This document shows, piece by piece, positions 17,281 to 25,035 of a stretch of DNA of 64,000 nucleotides. The notes beneath the pieces are model-generated. The model was not told where the DNA came from and searched no databases. It worked only from the letters and a program-made list of their open reading frames with translations. A program made the translations under genes and the position numbers. The stretch comes from Alistipes sp. (GTDB taxonomy: Bacteria; Bacteroidota; Bacteroidia; Bacteroidales; Rikenellaceae). The DNA is taken from assembly GCA_017416915.1 (NCBI GenBank), contig JAFQAN010000005.1, positions 124,001-188,000 of the forward strand. Reading direction: 5' to 3'. The number at the start of each line of letters is the position of its first letter. Positions within the stretch are counted from its first letter, which is position 1.

Positions 17281-18342
17281 CTATTTCCAGCAGAAGGCAC
17301 CCGGGATGATGCCAACGTAAAATTCGTCAATAAGCTCTCCCGCAGCCGAATAGCGATATATCTTGCCCTGCTGCTGATAGTCTATCGCGTCGGCAATGTA
17401 TATATCCTCGGTGCGTGGGTCTATCGTAAGACCGTAGTATATCGTTCCACGGCTCTCAATCTTCGGACGTACGGGTAGTGTTTGGCTATCAACGCTCATA
17501 GCCCATACGTCGTCGTTGAGCCAATAGAGCGTGTCGCCCCTGCCGTTGAGCTGTATCTCGGAGGGCGACTCCCCCATTCGGAAGCGCCACTCGCCGAGGA
17601 TGGTCATCGTCGCAGGGTCTATGCAGTAGAGCTTCGCCGCCTCGTAGCCGTAGGGCGAGCCCGAATAGCCGCCGTCCGTTATGCTCCATAGTCGCCCCTT
17701 GTAGTCCGCCACGAGCGATGTGGGCTGTATGCCTACCTCCACCTCGCCAACTACCTCGTCTGTACGGGTGTCGATTTTGAGGATACGGTTTTGGTACGAC
17801 CAACAGTTCACATATACGTAGTCGCCAAGCAGCACCATCTGCTCTGTCGAGCCCTGCTCCATCGTCATATTGGGGCAGGTTATGCTGCCCGTAATCTGGT
17901 AGCTCTTGGGGTTTATGATGAATATGCGGTTATCCCATATCTGCGATACGTACGCCTTCTCGTCCGATATGAAGAGCATATAACGTGGCGACGTAAAGCC
18001 CGTTATGCGCCCCTTCTCGCGGAAGGTGTCGAGGTCTATCTCGAAGACTACGTGCGAGTTGTTTACCACCACCCAGCCGCTGCCTCGGTGTATGGTCATC
18101 GACTGCGCTACATCGCCGAGTTTCATCGCGTTGGCGCGGTAGAATATCTCGTTCTCGACGTGGTGTGTCGTGGGGTTGTAGTAGGATAGCGTGGCGTTGC
18201 CGTATTGGAAGTTGCCCTCGTTGCAGATGAACAACCCCTCGCCCGAAGCCTCGAACTGCTCCTCCGTGCCATACTCCCACTTCATACAACCCGTTATGAG
18301 TAGCACGACGCAGATAGCGATGTATGTGTGTAGTCGCCTCAT
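17281..18342 (-). CDS. btuG: BtuG-like B12-binding beta-propeller lipoprotein
   Basis: 353 residues, lipoprotein signal MRRLHTYIAICVVLLITGC. The rest is a repeating four-stranded-blade pattern (for example GLFICNEGNFQYGNATLSYY, then VAQSMTIHRGSGWVVVNNS, ISDEKAYVSQIWDNRIFIIN, GEVEVGIQPTSLVADYKGRL, TIDPRTEDIYIADA), consistent with the seven-bladed propeller of the DUF5074/BtuG family. In Bacteroides, BtuG caps BtuB at the surface and binds cobalamin with very high affinity. The tight coupling to the receptor gene (2 bp) and the riboswitch at the head of the operon support the same role here. Confidence 0.88.
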   Translation of the reverse strand: MRRLHTYIAICVVLLITGCMKWEYGTEEQFEASGEGLFICNEGNFQYGNATLSYYNPTTHHVENEIFYRANAMKLGDVAQSMTIHRGSGWVVVNNSHVVFEIDLDTFREKGRITGFTSPRYMLFISDEKAYVSQIWDNRIFIINPKSYQITGSITCPNMTMEQGSTEQMVLLGDYVYVNCWSYQNRILKIDTRTDEVVGEVEVGIQPTSLVADYKGRLWSITDGGYSGSPYGYEAAKLYCIDPATMTILGEWRFRMGESPSEIQLNGRGDTLYWLNDDVWAMSVDSQTLPVRPKIESRGTIYYGLTIDPRTEDIYIADAIDYQQQGKIYRYSAAGELIDEFYVGIIPGAFCWK

Positions 18343-18357
18343 TAGCTCTTTCTTGAT

Positions 18358-20082
18358 TTATAGTCGGCAGTCGTAGATACCAAATACTTCGGTCGATAAC
18401 TCTCCCACCCAGCCGCTCTTAGCCTGTACGGCGCACTGCACCCTTACAAAGTCGATATGGCTAAGTTTGATGGGCTTCCCCTCGCAGTCTATGGCGTTTG
18501 CGATGTCGAAGCCGTTGGGCTTACCCTCGCCCTCGCCCGTGGCGTTGGCGTCGAGAAGGTCTATTGAGGAGTAGTTGTCGGCATATCCCCAGTTGTAGGG
18601 TGGTTGTATCCACATCGCGCCATTGCCCGACTTATCGTAGTTGCGCGCTTCGAGGCGTGTGCCACGCAGCGTGTAGCTATCCTCTGCAATCCACGCGGGG
18701 TAGTAGCTATCCTGCGGGTGGAACTCTTTGAGGTAGTCTATCTCGCCCGTGTTGCCGAGGTTGTCGCGCCATAGCACCGACATAGCATCTCCCGCAGGGC
18801 GGAAGTAGGTTACCTCGTAGTCGGCGATAGTGCTTGCTAAGCCGCTCTCCGAGCCGACAAGCTCGTACCACGTGTCGTCAGCCTCGCCGTTGCCGTTCTC
18901 GTCCTGCATCACCCATACTACGCCTGGCTCGGATGATGAGTCGAACGAGTTACCCACGATGGCAAAGTCGTACCCCTCGCCCTCGACGATGCTGTGGTCG
19001 AAGGCGACGATAATCTCGCCGCCGAAGGCTCCAAGCGAGACGAACTTACCCTCCGTGAGGCGACGTTCGGCGTATGCTATGGCGGCCTCGGTGGTAAGCT
19101 CCGAGCCATCGAAGCCCGAGGTCTTGGTGTCGTTGATAAACTGCCCAGGCGCGGGAGTGTAGCCAACCACAGCGCTGCACTCGGCTATGGATGTGGCTGT
19201 TGCGGGGCGTAGGTAGGCATCTTCGTTGTAGGCACGAACGATAAATTCGTGGGTTATGGAGAGCGACTCCCCGCCACGTATGGTCGATATTGTGCCACGT
19301 ACGATGTGTGCGCCCTCGTAGGTGGGCGTGTATATGAACTCAGGGCTGCTGCCTGTGCCGTTGTCCGATGTCCAGCAGTATGATACATCTTTGCTATACT
19401 CGGTGGGACGTATGCGTAGCTTGCGTCCTACGACGGTATGTATTTCAAGGCTCTCGAACTCCCAGCATAGAGGCATATCCTCCGCGCTGATAACCGTAAC
19501 GATGAAGCTGCTCTCTGCCTCGCCATCGTCGTTCTTTGCTCGCGCCGTAATTGTATATTCGCCAAGCTCCACACCCTCGAAGTGGTAGCTGGTGCCGCCA
19601 TCTTGCACCTTCTGCTCATCTACAAGCCACTCCACGGTGGTAGGTATCGAACACTGACTAACCTGCGCCTCGATGCGTAGCGATGTGCCTACGGCGATGG
19701 TCGCGGGGTTGTTGATAATCTTTATTACGGGGCGCTCCAAGTCGAGAATATCGACACGTAGCTCCTCGCTGTCGCTGCCGTTAGGCGATGTTACCGTCAG
19801 CGTGATATACACCGTGCCTATCTCGTTGGAGGTGTAGCGTAGCTCGGCACTCGGCGTGGTCCACTCCTCGCCGCGTGATGTTCGCCATAGGTACTGCGCA
19901 CCTTCGCTATTCTCGACATTGAGCGATATAAGCAGTTCGTGACCCACCTTCACTTGGTAGATGCCTCCATCGGCTGCAAGCTCTATCTCGGGAGGAAAAT
20001 CGGTGGTAATCACCTCGTCGCGGTTACACGACGAGGCAATCAACACCACACTTAAAATCAAAAACTCTAAAACTCTTATCAT
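18358..20082 (-). CDS. PKD-like repeat lipoprotein of the B12 operon
   Basis: 574 residues, lipoprotein signal MIRVLEFLILSVVLIASSC. Three Ig/PKD-like beta domains cover about residues 30-290 (YLWRTSRGEEW, EYTITARAKNDDGEAES, YCWTSDNGTGSSPEF with the 'T-V-T' strand rhythm). The C-terminal 280 residues form a separate domain with GYDFAIVGNSFDSSSEPGVV and DENGNGEADDTWYEL, which looks like a calcium-binding DxNGNGxxD loop. Comparable cell-surface proteins sit beside btuB/btuG in other Bacteroidales. A corrinoid-binding or scaffold role is inferred from context only. It is separated from its neighbours by 18 and 15 bp. Confidence 0.8.
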   Translation of the reverse strand: MIRVLEFLILSVVLIASSCNRDEVITTDFPPEIELAADGGIYQVKVGHELLISLNVENSEGAQYLWRTSRGEEWTTPSAELRYTSNEIGTVYITLTVTSPNGSDSEELRVDILDLERPVIKIINNPATIAVGTSLRIEAQVSQCSIPTTVEWLVDEQKVQDGGTSYHFEGVELGEYTITARAKNDDGEAESSFIVTVISAEDMPLCWEFESLEIHTVVGRKLRIRPTEYSKDVSYCWTSDNGTGSSPEFIYTPTYEGAHIVRGTISTIRGGESLSITHEFIVRAYNEDAYLRPATATSIAECSAVVGYTPAPGQFINDTKTSGFDGSELTTEAAIAYAERRLTEGKFVSLGAFGGEIIVAFDHSIVEGEGYDFAIVGNSFDSSSEPGVVWVMQDENGNGEADDTWYELVGSESGLASTIADYEVTYFRPAGDAMSVLWRDNLGNTGEIDYLKEFHPQDSYYPAWIAEDSYTLRGTRLEARNYDKSGNGAMWIQPPYNWGYADNYSSIDLLDANATGEGEGKPNGFDIANAIDCEGKPIKLSHIDFVRVQCAVQAKSGWVGELSTEVFGIYDCRL

Positions 20083-20100
20083 TATCTCTATCTAAAACAC

Positions 20101-21351
20101 TTATTTCTCGAAGCGTACCGCAATATCGTCGTAGGCGAAGTAGGCGGGGCAGTTCAAACCGTAGCTTCCCGACTGGTCCTCCGATGCAGCGAAGTTAAAG
20201 GCGACCTTCGCTACCTTGCCAAGCGGCGATAGGTCCCACTTCTGCCACTCGGTGATGCACTCTCCATTCTCACACAACATAAACTCCACCGAGCCAGTCT
20301 CCTCCTCGGCGCTGTTGTAGCCGTAGGCGATAACCTTAACGAAAGTATCTGCCGTTGCAGGGGCGTTGAAGCCGTCGCCATACGTCAGCGAGTTGAGCAG
20401 GTAGCAGGTGTTCGTAACCCACATATGGTCAATTACACGCTCCACGCCATCGGCAAATTCGAGCGTTTGGAGCGATGAGTCGTAAATCTGGGAGTTGAAG
20501 AAGTCGCTATATCCGTTGTGAATGGCAAAGTTTGACGAGAGGTTGTGTCCGCCAATGGGGTTTGCCAACTGCAACTCGTACCATCCGTTGTAGCCGTCGG
20601 GAATGGTCTCGTAATCCTCTATGACGTAGTTTGATATGGCGTGTCCGCCGCCCCAATAGGGCGTTGTGAATTGGTGAAAAAGCTCGGTGTTGCCCTCGTC
20701 GTACCAATAATATATATCCTCGCCGTAGTTGTTGTAGAGCAATGCGCCGCCATACTGCATATCGTCGATAAGGTCCGACCACGTCGTAATCTCTACACCC
20801 GCATAGTCCAACGAGTAGGGTGTGAAACACGTGGTGTCGTCCTCGAATGTGAGTACACGCAGCGTGTAGTCCAACTCCTCCTCTTGGCTATCTGTTGCCT
20901 TTTGTAGCCTGATTGTGCGACCGTCGGTAAGCGTTATTATAACCTCGGTGTCGCTCTCCTCGATTGATGCAAATAGCGAATCGCCGTCAGCCCCATTTAC
21001 GCCGTCCTTGCCGTCTTTGCCGTCAGCGCCGTCTTTGCCGTCAGCGCCATCTTTGCCGTCAGCACCATCCTTGCCGTCAGCGCCATCCCTGCCGTGGTTG
21101 ATGGTTGCCGTTGAGCCGTCGTCGAAGATAAGCGTAATGGAGTCGTCGTCCTCTTCGATAGCGACGATGCTTTTACCATTGTTAAGTGCATCGAGTAGTG
21201 CCGTGAGAGTCTCGATGTCTGAGCTGTTCTGCTCGATTTGCTCTTCAAGCTCATCGAAACGCTGCCATACGGGGTCGTCGTCATACGAGCAACCTCCGAG
21301 TGTCGCAAGTGCAACCATTGCACCTGCAACGCCAAGTAAATACTTTTTCAT
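20101..21351 (-). CDS. DUF4465-type lipoprotein with collagen-like stalk (possible BtuH-like B12 binder)
   Basis: 416 residues. The start is the ATG giving MKKYLLGVAGAMVALATLGGC; the frame stays open upstream into the leader but without a signal. After the lipid Cys comes a coiled-coil and strand segment (residues about 25-85, FDELEEQIEQNSSDIETLTA then SITLIFDDGSTATINHG) like DUF4988. Then about 33 residues of Gly-X-Y repeats (DGKDGADGKDGADGKDG). The C-terminal 270-residue beta domain resembles DUF4465 (VLTFEDDT ... GGGHAISNYV ... VTNTCYLLNSLTYGDGF ... DDIAVRFEK). B12-binding lipoproteins named BtuH occur in Bacteroides loci, and as I recall they fall in this family; this link needs a profile search. 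It is the first gene after the riboswitch. Confidence 0.8.
   Translation of the reverse strand: MKKYLLGVAGAMVALATLGGCSYDDDPVWQRFDELEEQIEQNSSDIETLTALLDALNNGKSIVAIEEDDDSITLIFDDGSTATINHGRDGADGKDGADGKDGADGKDGADGKDGKDGVNGADGDSLFASIEESDTEVIITLTDGRTIRLQKATDSQEEELDYTLRVLTFEDDTTCFTPYSLDYAGVEITTWSDLIDDMQYGGALLYNNYGEDIYYWYDEGNTELFHQFTTPYWGGGHAISNYVIEDYETIPDGYNGWYELQLANPIGGHNLSSNFAIHNGYSDFFNSQIYDSSLQTLEFADGVERVIDHMWVTNTCYLLNSLTYGDGFNAPATADTFVKVIAYGYNSAEEETGSVEFMLCENGECITEWQKWDLSPLGKVAKVAFNFAASEDQSGSYGLNCPAYFAYDDIAVRFEK
20996..21092 (-). repeat. Collagen-like Gly-X-Y coding repeat
   Basis: Tandem 9/18-bp units on the plus strand (GCCGTCAGCGCCGTCTTT and variants) encode DGKDGA repeats. The length is likely to vary between strains by slippage. 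Confidence 0.85.
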
Positions 21352-21567
21352 AGTCTTGTGTATTAGGTTAAAAATGTGTCGTTCGCCGCAACATTTACCC
21401 ATAACGAGACTATGCCACACAGAGCCTTCGACATCAGCTGCTGCACGATGCCGACAGATACACCTATACGATGCCCATATAGTCGCTCTTTGCCTCATAA
21501 TATCTACCCGATTAAACAATCAAGTCGCAGACTGCCCATTCGCCGCAGGCATAATCTCGTTATAAAC
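21352..21567 (-). promoter_or_regulatory. Long segment between B12 riboswitch and first gene
   Basis: 216 nt of untranslated leader. ATAACGAGA (21401-21409) and TCTCGTTAT (21555-21563) are 9-bp complements, so the segment could fold back next to the riboswitch and act as the expression platform. No intrinsic terminator with a T-run is visible, which favours control of translation or Rho access. Confidence 0.4.
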
Positions 21568-21745
21568 GCTTGGCAGGTCTTCTGACTTATTCCTGTTTGC
21601 GAAGCCTTCCCAGGGTATCTCCCCAGTGGCTAAATGAGTGATATCGCAAACTGTTCGAGGAACTTACAGCAGCGGGAACTGTTCGGGATTTGCACCCGAT
21701 TCCCTTTTAATTTCGATGAGGAAGCACTCCTCCGAAAACCAATGC
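21568..21745 (-). ncRNA. Cobalamin (adenosylcobalamin) riboswitch
   Basis: On the minus strand the conserved core is plain: GGGTGCAAATCCCGAACAG, then CCCGCTGCTGTAAG, then GCCACTGGGGAGATACCCTG with GGGAAGGC, and the closing AAGTCAGAAGACCTGCC (B12 box). Order and spacing match the Rfam cobalamin riboswitch. It follows the promoter at 21751-21782 directly and controls the four-gene B12 operon, repressing it when cobalamin is abundant. Confidence 0.95.
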
Positions 21746-21750
21746 TGATG

Positions 21751-21782
21751 CAAAGGTAGCACAAAAAATTTTATTTTCCAAA
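21751..21782 (-). promoter_or_regulatory. Promoter of the B12 operon
   Basis: Minus strand TTTG (21779-21782), 20 bp, TACCTTTG (21751-21758). The -33 element lies 5 bp from the head of repeat copy B. Confidence 0.85.
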
Positions 21783-21787
21783 TTTTT

Positions 21788-22107
21788 CTTGGCGTGATAG
21801 TGGCGCATCTACTTCCGCTAACGAATTATCTCGCCAATGGGCAGTACGCCTTAGTACAGCCCATCGACTCGAAATTCGCCGAGCGTTGTATCTGCACCAC
21901 TCTGACGCCAAGATGCCACGCACAGCCACGCACAGCCACGCACAGCTGAGAACGCCTGAGAACGCCTGAGAACGCCTGTGTTTTAGGGGTCCCGTGGTCC
22001 CGTGGTCTCGTTGTCTCGTTGTCTCGTTGTCTCGTGGTCCCGTCGTCTCGCAGTCCCGTCGTCTCGCAGTCCCGTCGTCCCGCAGTCCCGTCGTCCCGTC
22101 GTCTCGT
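21788..22107 (+). repeat. Modular intergenic repeat, copy B (15-unit 8-bp array)
   Basis: Outer stem CTTGGCGT (21788-21795) with ACGCCAAG (21905-21912). Second stem AGTGG/CCACT. Inner hairpin ATGGGC/GCCCAT with CGAATT/AATTCG below it and GTAC-N6-GTAC at the tip. Then CACGCACAGC spacers, three CTGAGAACGC 10-mers, CTGTGTTTT, and 15 units of NGTCYCG(T/C) from 21988 to 22107, the longest array in the window. The gene-free interval 21352-22251 otherwise holds the riboswitch and the fadD-like terminator. Confidence 0.9.
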
Positions 22108-22114
22108 GTAATGC

Positions 22115-22151
22115 AAAAAAAAAGCAGTGCCGCCCATAGGTCAGCACTGCT
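22115..22151 (-). terminator. Terminator of the acyl-CoA synthetase gene
   Basis: AGCAGTGC (22123-22130) pairs with GCACTGCT (22144-22151) and is followed on the minus strand by nine T. It lies 100 bp after the stop codon and abuts the 8-bp array of copy B. Confidence 0.85.
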
Positions 22152-22251
22152 CATCATCGAGGGTTACATATTTATTATATTAATACTCCTGCTCCTGCTC
22201 CACGCTCCAATTAATACTCCAACATACCCCCTCCTCTAAATTTTTGGCAGA

Positions 22252-23919
22252 CTATTTTTGCTCTGCCTGCTCTGACTGCTCAGTCTGCTGCTTATTGCTG
22301 CGGTCGTAGATGAAGCGGCGAATCTTCTTCGTCGGCGTCTTCTCGAACTCTCCCTCGTTATCCACGACCTTGGTAATCTTCGAGAAACGGTTTACCTTCG
22401 AATTGACATACTCCATCACGTCGCGCTTAACCTCCTCCATTTTGAGGCTAAGCTGCTCCTTGCTCACAGCCATCTTATGCTTGAACTCGTCGTAGTACTC
22501 CTCCAACGCCGAGGTGTCGAAGTGTACCAACGCGATGAGCTTGCCATCCTCCTCGGTAACTACCGACTCGGCAACAAAGCGGTTGCTGTTGAGTACCTCC
22601 TCAATGTCCTCGGGGTAGATGTTCTCGCCGCTGGGTCCTACAATCATATTCTTCAAGCGGCCCTTGATGTATATCCAGCCGTCGCTATCCATCGAGCCGA
22701 GGTCGCCTGTGCGGAACCATCCATCGTCGGTAAATACCGCCTTGGTAGCCTCCTCGTTTTTGTAGTATCCGACCATACAGCAGGGGGTCTTAACGACAAT
22801 CTCGCCCTGATGTGTCGCGGGGTTGATGTCGTCGAGGCGTATCTCGACGCCTTGTAGCGCAGGACCTGTCGAGCCGATGCGTACCATCTTGCCCACAGCA
22901 CCTGCCACCAACGGAGCGGTCTCGGTGAGACCGTAGCCGATGCCGTAGTTGAACTTAGCATCGTAGAGGAACTGCTCTGCCTCCGAGTCGAACTTCGCAC
23001 CGCCGATAGCGAAGAGGCGAATACGACCACCAAAAAGCTTTTTGAGCTGCTTGCCTGCCACCTTATGCAACAGCTTCTGCGACCAGCGCCAGCCGTAGAG
23101 CTTGCGTAGCACGACATTCTTCTCGAAGGTGGGGCGCACCTTGCCGCGATATATCTTCTCCATAATGAGCGGCACAGAGGCGATAACCGTAGGACGTACC
23201 TGTGCCAGGGCGGGCATAAGTGCCGAGGCGGTAGGTGGACGGTCCATATAGAAGATGTGTGCGCCGCGCGAGAAGGGGTAAATCATACCGAGCGTACACT
23301 CGTAGGTGTGCGACAGCGGCAAGATAGAGAGTAGCACATCCTCCTCGTTGTAATCAAACAGCGGAGGGATGACGGTCATCTGCATCGCAATATTGTAGTG
23401 GGTAAGCATCACACCCTTGGGCTTCGATGTTGTGCCTGAGGTGTAGATGATTGCCGCAAGGTCGTCGGGTTGCGGTATCGCCGCTTCGGCACGCTCCGTA
23501 ACGCGCTGCGATATGACGTTTAGACCTTTGGTACGTATTACGATGTTTAGTCGTTCGATTGTAGCCTTCGAAAGCTTGGTGTAGAGCTTGTCCGAAACAA
23601 GTATCGCCTTTGCCTCGGAGTGCTGGATGATAAGGTCGAGTTCCTCGCCCGTGAAGTCGGGGAGGATAGGCACAGCAATCATACCCGCCGTGGTAACGGC
23701 AAAGTACGACACGCCCCAGTTGGGCATACTGCTACTTAGAATCGCCACCTTGTCGCCAGCACCTACGCCCGCGTTGAGGAGCAAATCCTTCACCTTCTCG
23801 ACTCTTTCACCAACCTCCTTGTACGAAACGTCCTCGCCACCAATCATCGAAAAGGCGATGCGTGACGAGAACTTGTCGATACTGTTTTTGACAATCTCAT
23901 AAAGGGTGTTAAACTTCAT
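22252..23919 (-). CDS. Long-chain fatty acid-CoA ligase (AMP-binding)
   Basis: 555 residues. It activates fatty acids to acyl-CoA (or acyl-AMP) with ATP. The P-loop-like YTSGTTSKPKGVMLTH (about residue 161-176), LPLSHTYE, GYGLTETAP (about 321), the hinge DGWFRTGDLG and IYIKGRLKNMIV (about 405-420) and GENIYPEDIE are all intact, and Lys of TPTKKIRR near 535 is in the place of the catalytic lysine. The extreme C-terminus is Gln/Glu-rich. Bacteroidales often carry this enzyme for recycling exogenous or phospholipid-derived fatty acids. The gene stands alone, divergent from queG. Confidence 0.9.
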   Translation of the reverse strand: MKFNTLYEIVKNSIDKFSSRIAFSMIGGEDVSYKEVGERVEKVKDLLLNAGVGAGDKVAILSSSMPNWGVSYFAVTTAGMIAVPILPDFTGEELDLIIQHSEAKAILVSDKLYTKLSKATIERLNIVIRTKGLNVISQRVTERAEAAIPQPDDLAAIIYTSGTTSKPKGVMLTHYNIAMQMTVIPPLFDYNEEDVLLSILPLSHTYECTLGMIYPFSRGAHIFYMDRPPTASALMPALAQVRPTVIASVPLIMEKIYRGKVRPTFEKNVVLRKLYGWRWSQKLLHKVAGKQLKKLFGGRIRLFAIGGAKFDSEAEQFLYDAKFNYGIGYGLTETAPLVAGAVGKMVRIGSTGPALQGVEIRLDDINPATHQGEIVVKTPCCMVGYYKNEEATKAVFTDDGWFRTGDLGSMDSDGWIYIKGRLKNMIVGPSGENIYPEDIEEVLNSNRFVAESVVTEEDGKLIALVHFDTSALEEYYDEFKHKMAVSKEQLSLKMEEVKRDVMEYVNSKVNRFSKITKVVDNEGEFEKTPTKKIRRFIYDRSNKQQTEQSEQAEQK

Positions 23920-23992
23920 GACAAAAAGAGTTTGTGGTTAATAAAATCCATACAAATCGGGTGCAAGTTACCAATTATTTATTAAAATTTGT

Positions 23993-24000
23993 TAATTTTG
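23993..24000 (+). promoter_or_regulatory. -7 element for queG
   Basis: TAATTTTG matches TAnnTTTG and lies 16 bp before the ATG at 24017. No clear -33 element is visible. Confidence 0.45.
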
Positions 24001-24016
24001 GCACAAAATATTTTCA

Positions 24017-24925
24017 ATGATTAGCCGAAATCTTATAACGAATGTCGCCAAAGAGGTGGGTTTTGACCTTGTCGGAGTGGTACGTGCCGAGGCTATGCCC
24101 GAGCTGCGTAACCGCTTTGAGGAGTGGTTGTTAGAGGGTAACCAATCGACCCTCGCATACCTCGAACGGAATGTCGATAAACGCTTCGACCAACGCCTCT
24201 TGGTTGAGGGCGTACGAAGTGTTGTTGTTTGTGCTGTTTCGTACCTGTCGCCCCTGTCGCGAGGCTATGGCGATAGCGATGTGCCTAAGGTCGCGTCGTA
24301 TGCCGTAGCAAAAGACTATCATCGCCAAATTAAGCAGATGCTCTCGGAGCTTGCCGAGCGCCTTTGTCAGGCTGCTCCGACGTTGCGCTATCGAGCCTTT
24401 ACCGACTCTGCGCCAGTGGCGGAGAAGAGCCTCGCTGTCAAGGCGGGATTAGGATGGATAGGTCGTAATTCTCTGCTTGTTACGCCCGATTTCGGCTCTA
24501 TGGTGTTACTGGGCGAACTCTTCATTAGCGAGCAGAGCGACGCCTATGATGAGCCGATGCAGGATGGCGGCTGTGGTAGTTGTCGAGCCTGTGTTGCGGC
24601 GTGTCCAAATAGTGCAATTTTGGACTATCGAGCCATAGATGCGCGACGCTGCATATCGCGTCTTACAATCGAACGTGCCGACGAGGAGGATGCTCTGCCG
24701 TTGCACGGGTGGATTTTTGGCTGCGATATGTGCCAATCTGTCTGCCCCTACAACCGCCGTGCGCCGCTACATCGCAACCCCCGCTTCGATGCTGTCTTCG
24801 ACCCGTTGTCGCTCGATAGGGCTGCGTGGCAGGCGATGAGCGAGGAGGAGTTTGAGGCGTTGGCGGGCGCGACACCCCTTACCCGAAGTGGTCTTGAAAG
24901 GCTCAAATCGAATATCAACAAGTAG
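24017..24925 (+). CDS. queG: Epoxyqueuosine reductase
   Basis: 302 residues. It performs the last step of queuosine synthesis in tRNA, reducing epoxyqueuosine with a cobalamin cofactor and two [4Fe-4S] clusters. The FTDSAPVAEKSLAVKAGLGW stretch holds the catalytic Asp (130). Cluster ligands are CGSCRACVAACP (186-196) and CDMCQSVCP (236-243), with an extra Cys at 212. It is shorter than the ~380-residue form with HEAT-like C-terminal repeats, as is common in Bacteroidetes. Its B12 need links it loosely to the nearby B12 uptake operon. Confidence 0.95.
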   Translation: MISRNLITNVAKEVGFDLVGVVRAEAMPELRNRFEEWLLEGNQSTLAYLERNVDKRFDQRLLVEGVRSVVVCAVSYLSPLSRGYGDSDVPKVASYAVAKDYHRQIKQMLSELAERLCQAAPTLRYRAFTDSAPVAEKSLAVKAGLGWIGRNSLLVTPDFGSMVLLGELFISEQSDAYDEPMQDGGCGSCRACVAACPNSAILDYRAIDARRCISRLTIERADEEDALPLHGWIFGCDMCQSVCPYNRRAPLHRNPRFDAVFDPLSLDRAAWQAMSEEEFEALAGATPLTRSGLERLKSNINK

Positions 24926-25007
24926 CGAAATTGCAACTTTTGGCATAAAAATCGTCGTGCTGCATAAAATTCCTCGACTTTCTGTCGTTTATACTCCCAA
25001 ATATTAT

Positions 25008-25015
25008 TATATTTG
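25008..25015 (+). promoter_or_regulatory. -7 element for the DUF2723 gene
   Basis: TATATTTG at 25008-25015, followed by a short leader to the ATG at 25036. A -33 element is not convincing. Confidence 0.55.
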
Positions 25016-25035
25016 CAGGATAATTTTAATGCACG

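Noticed and set aside
21988..22107. 8-bp arrays as a CRISPR array
   Set aside because: Units are contiguous 8-mers without spacers, and no cas gene is present.
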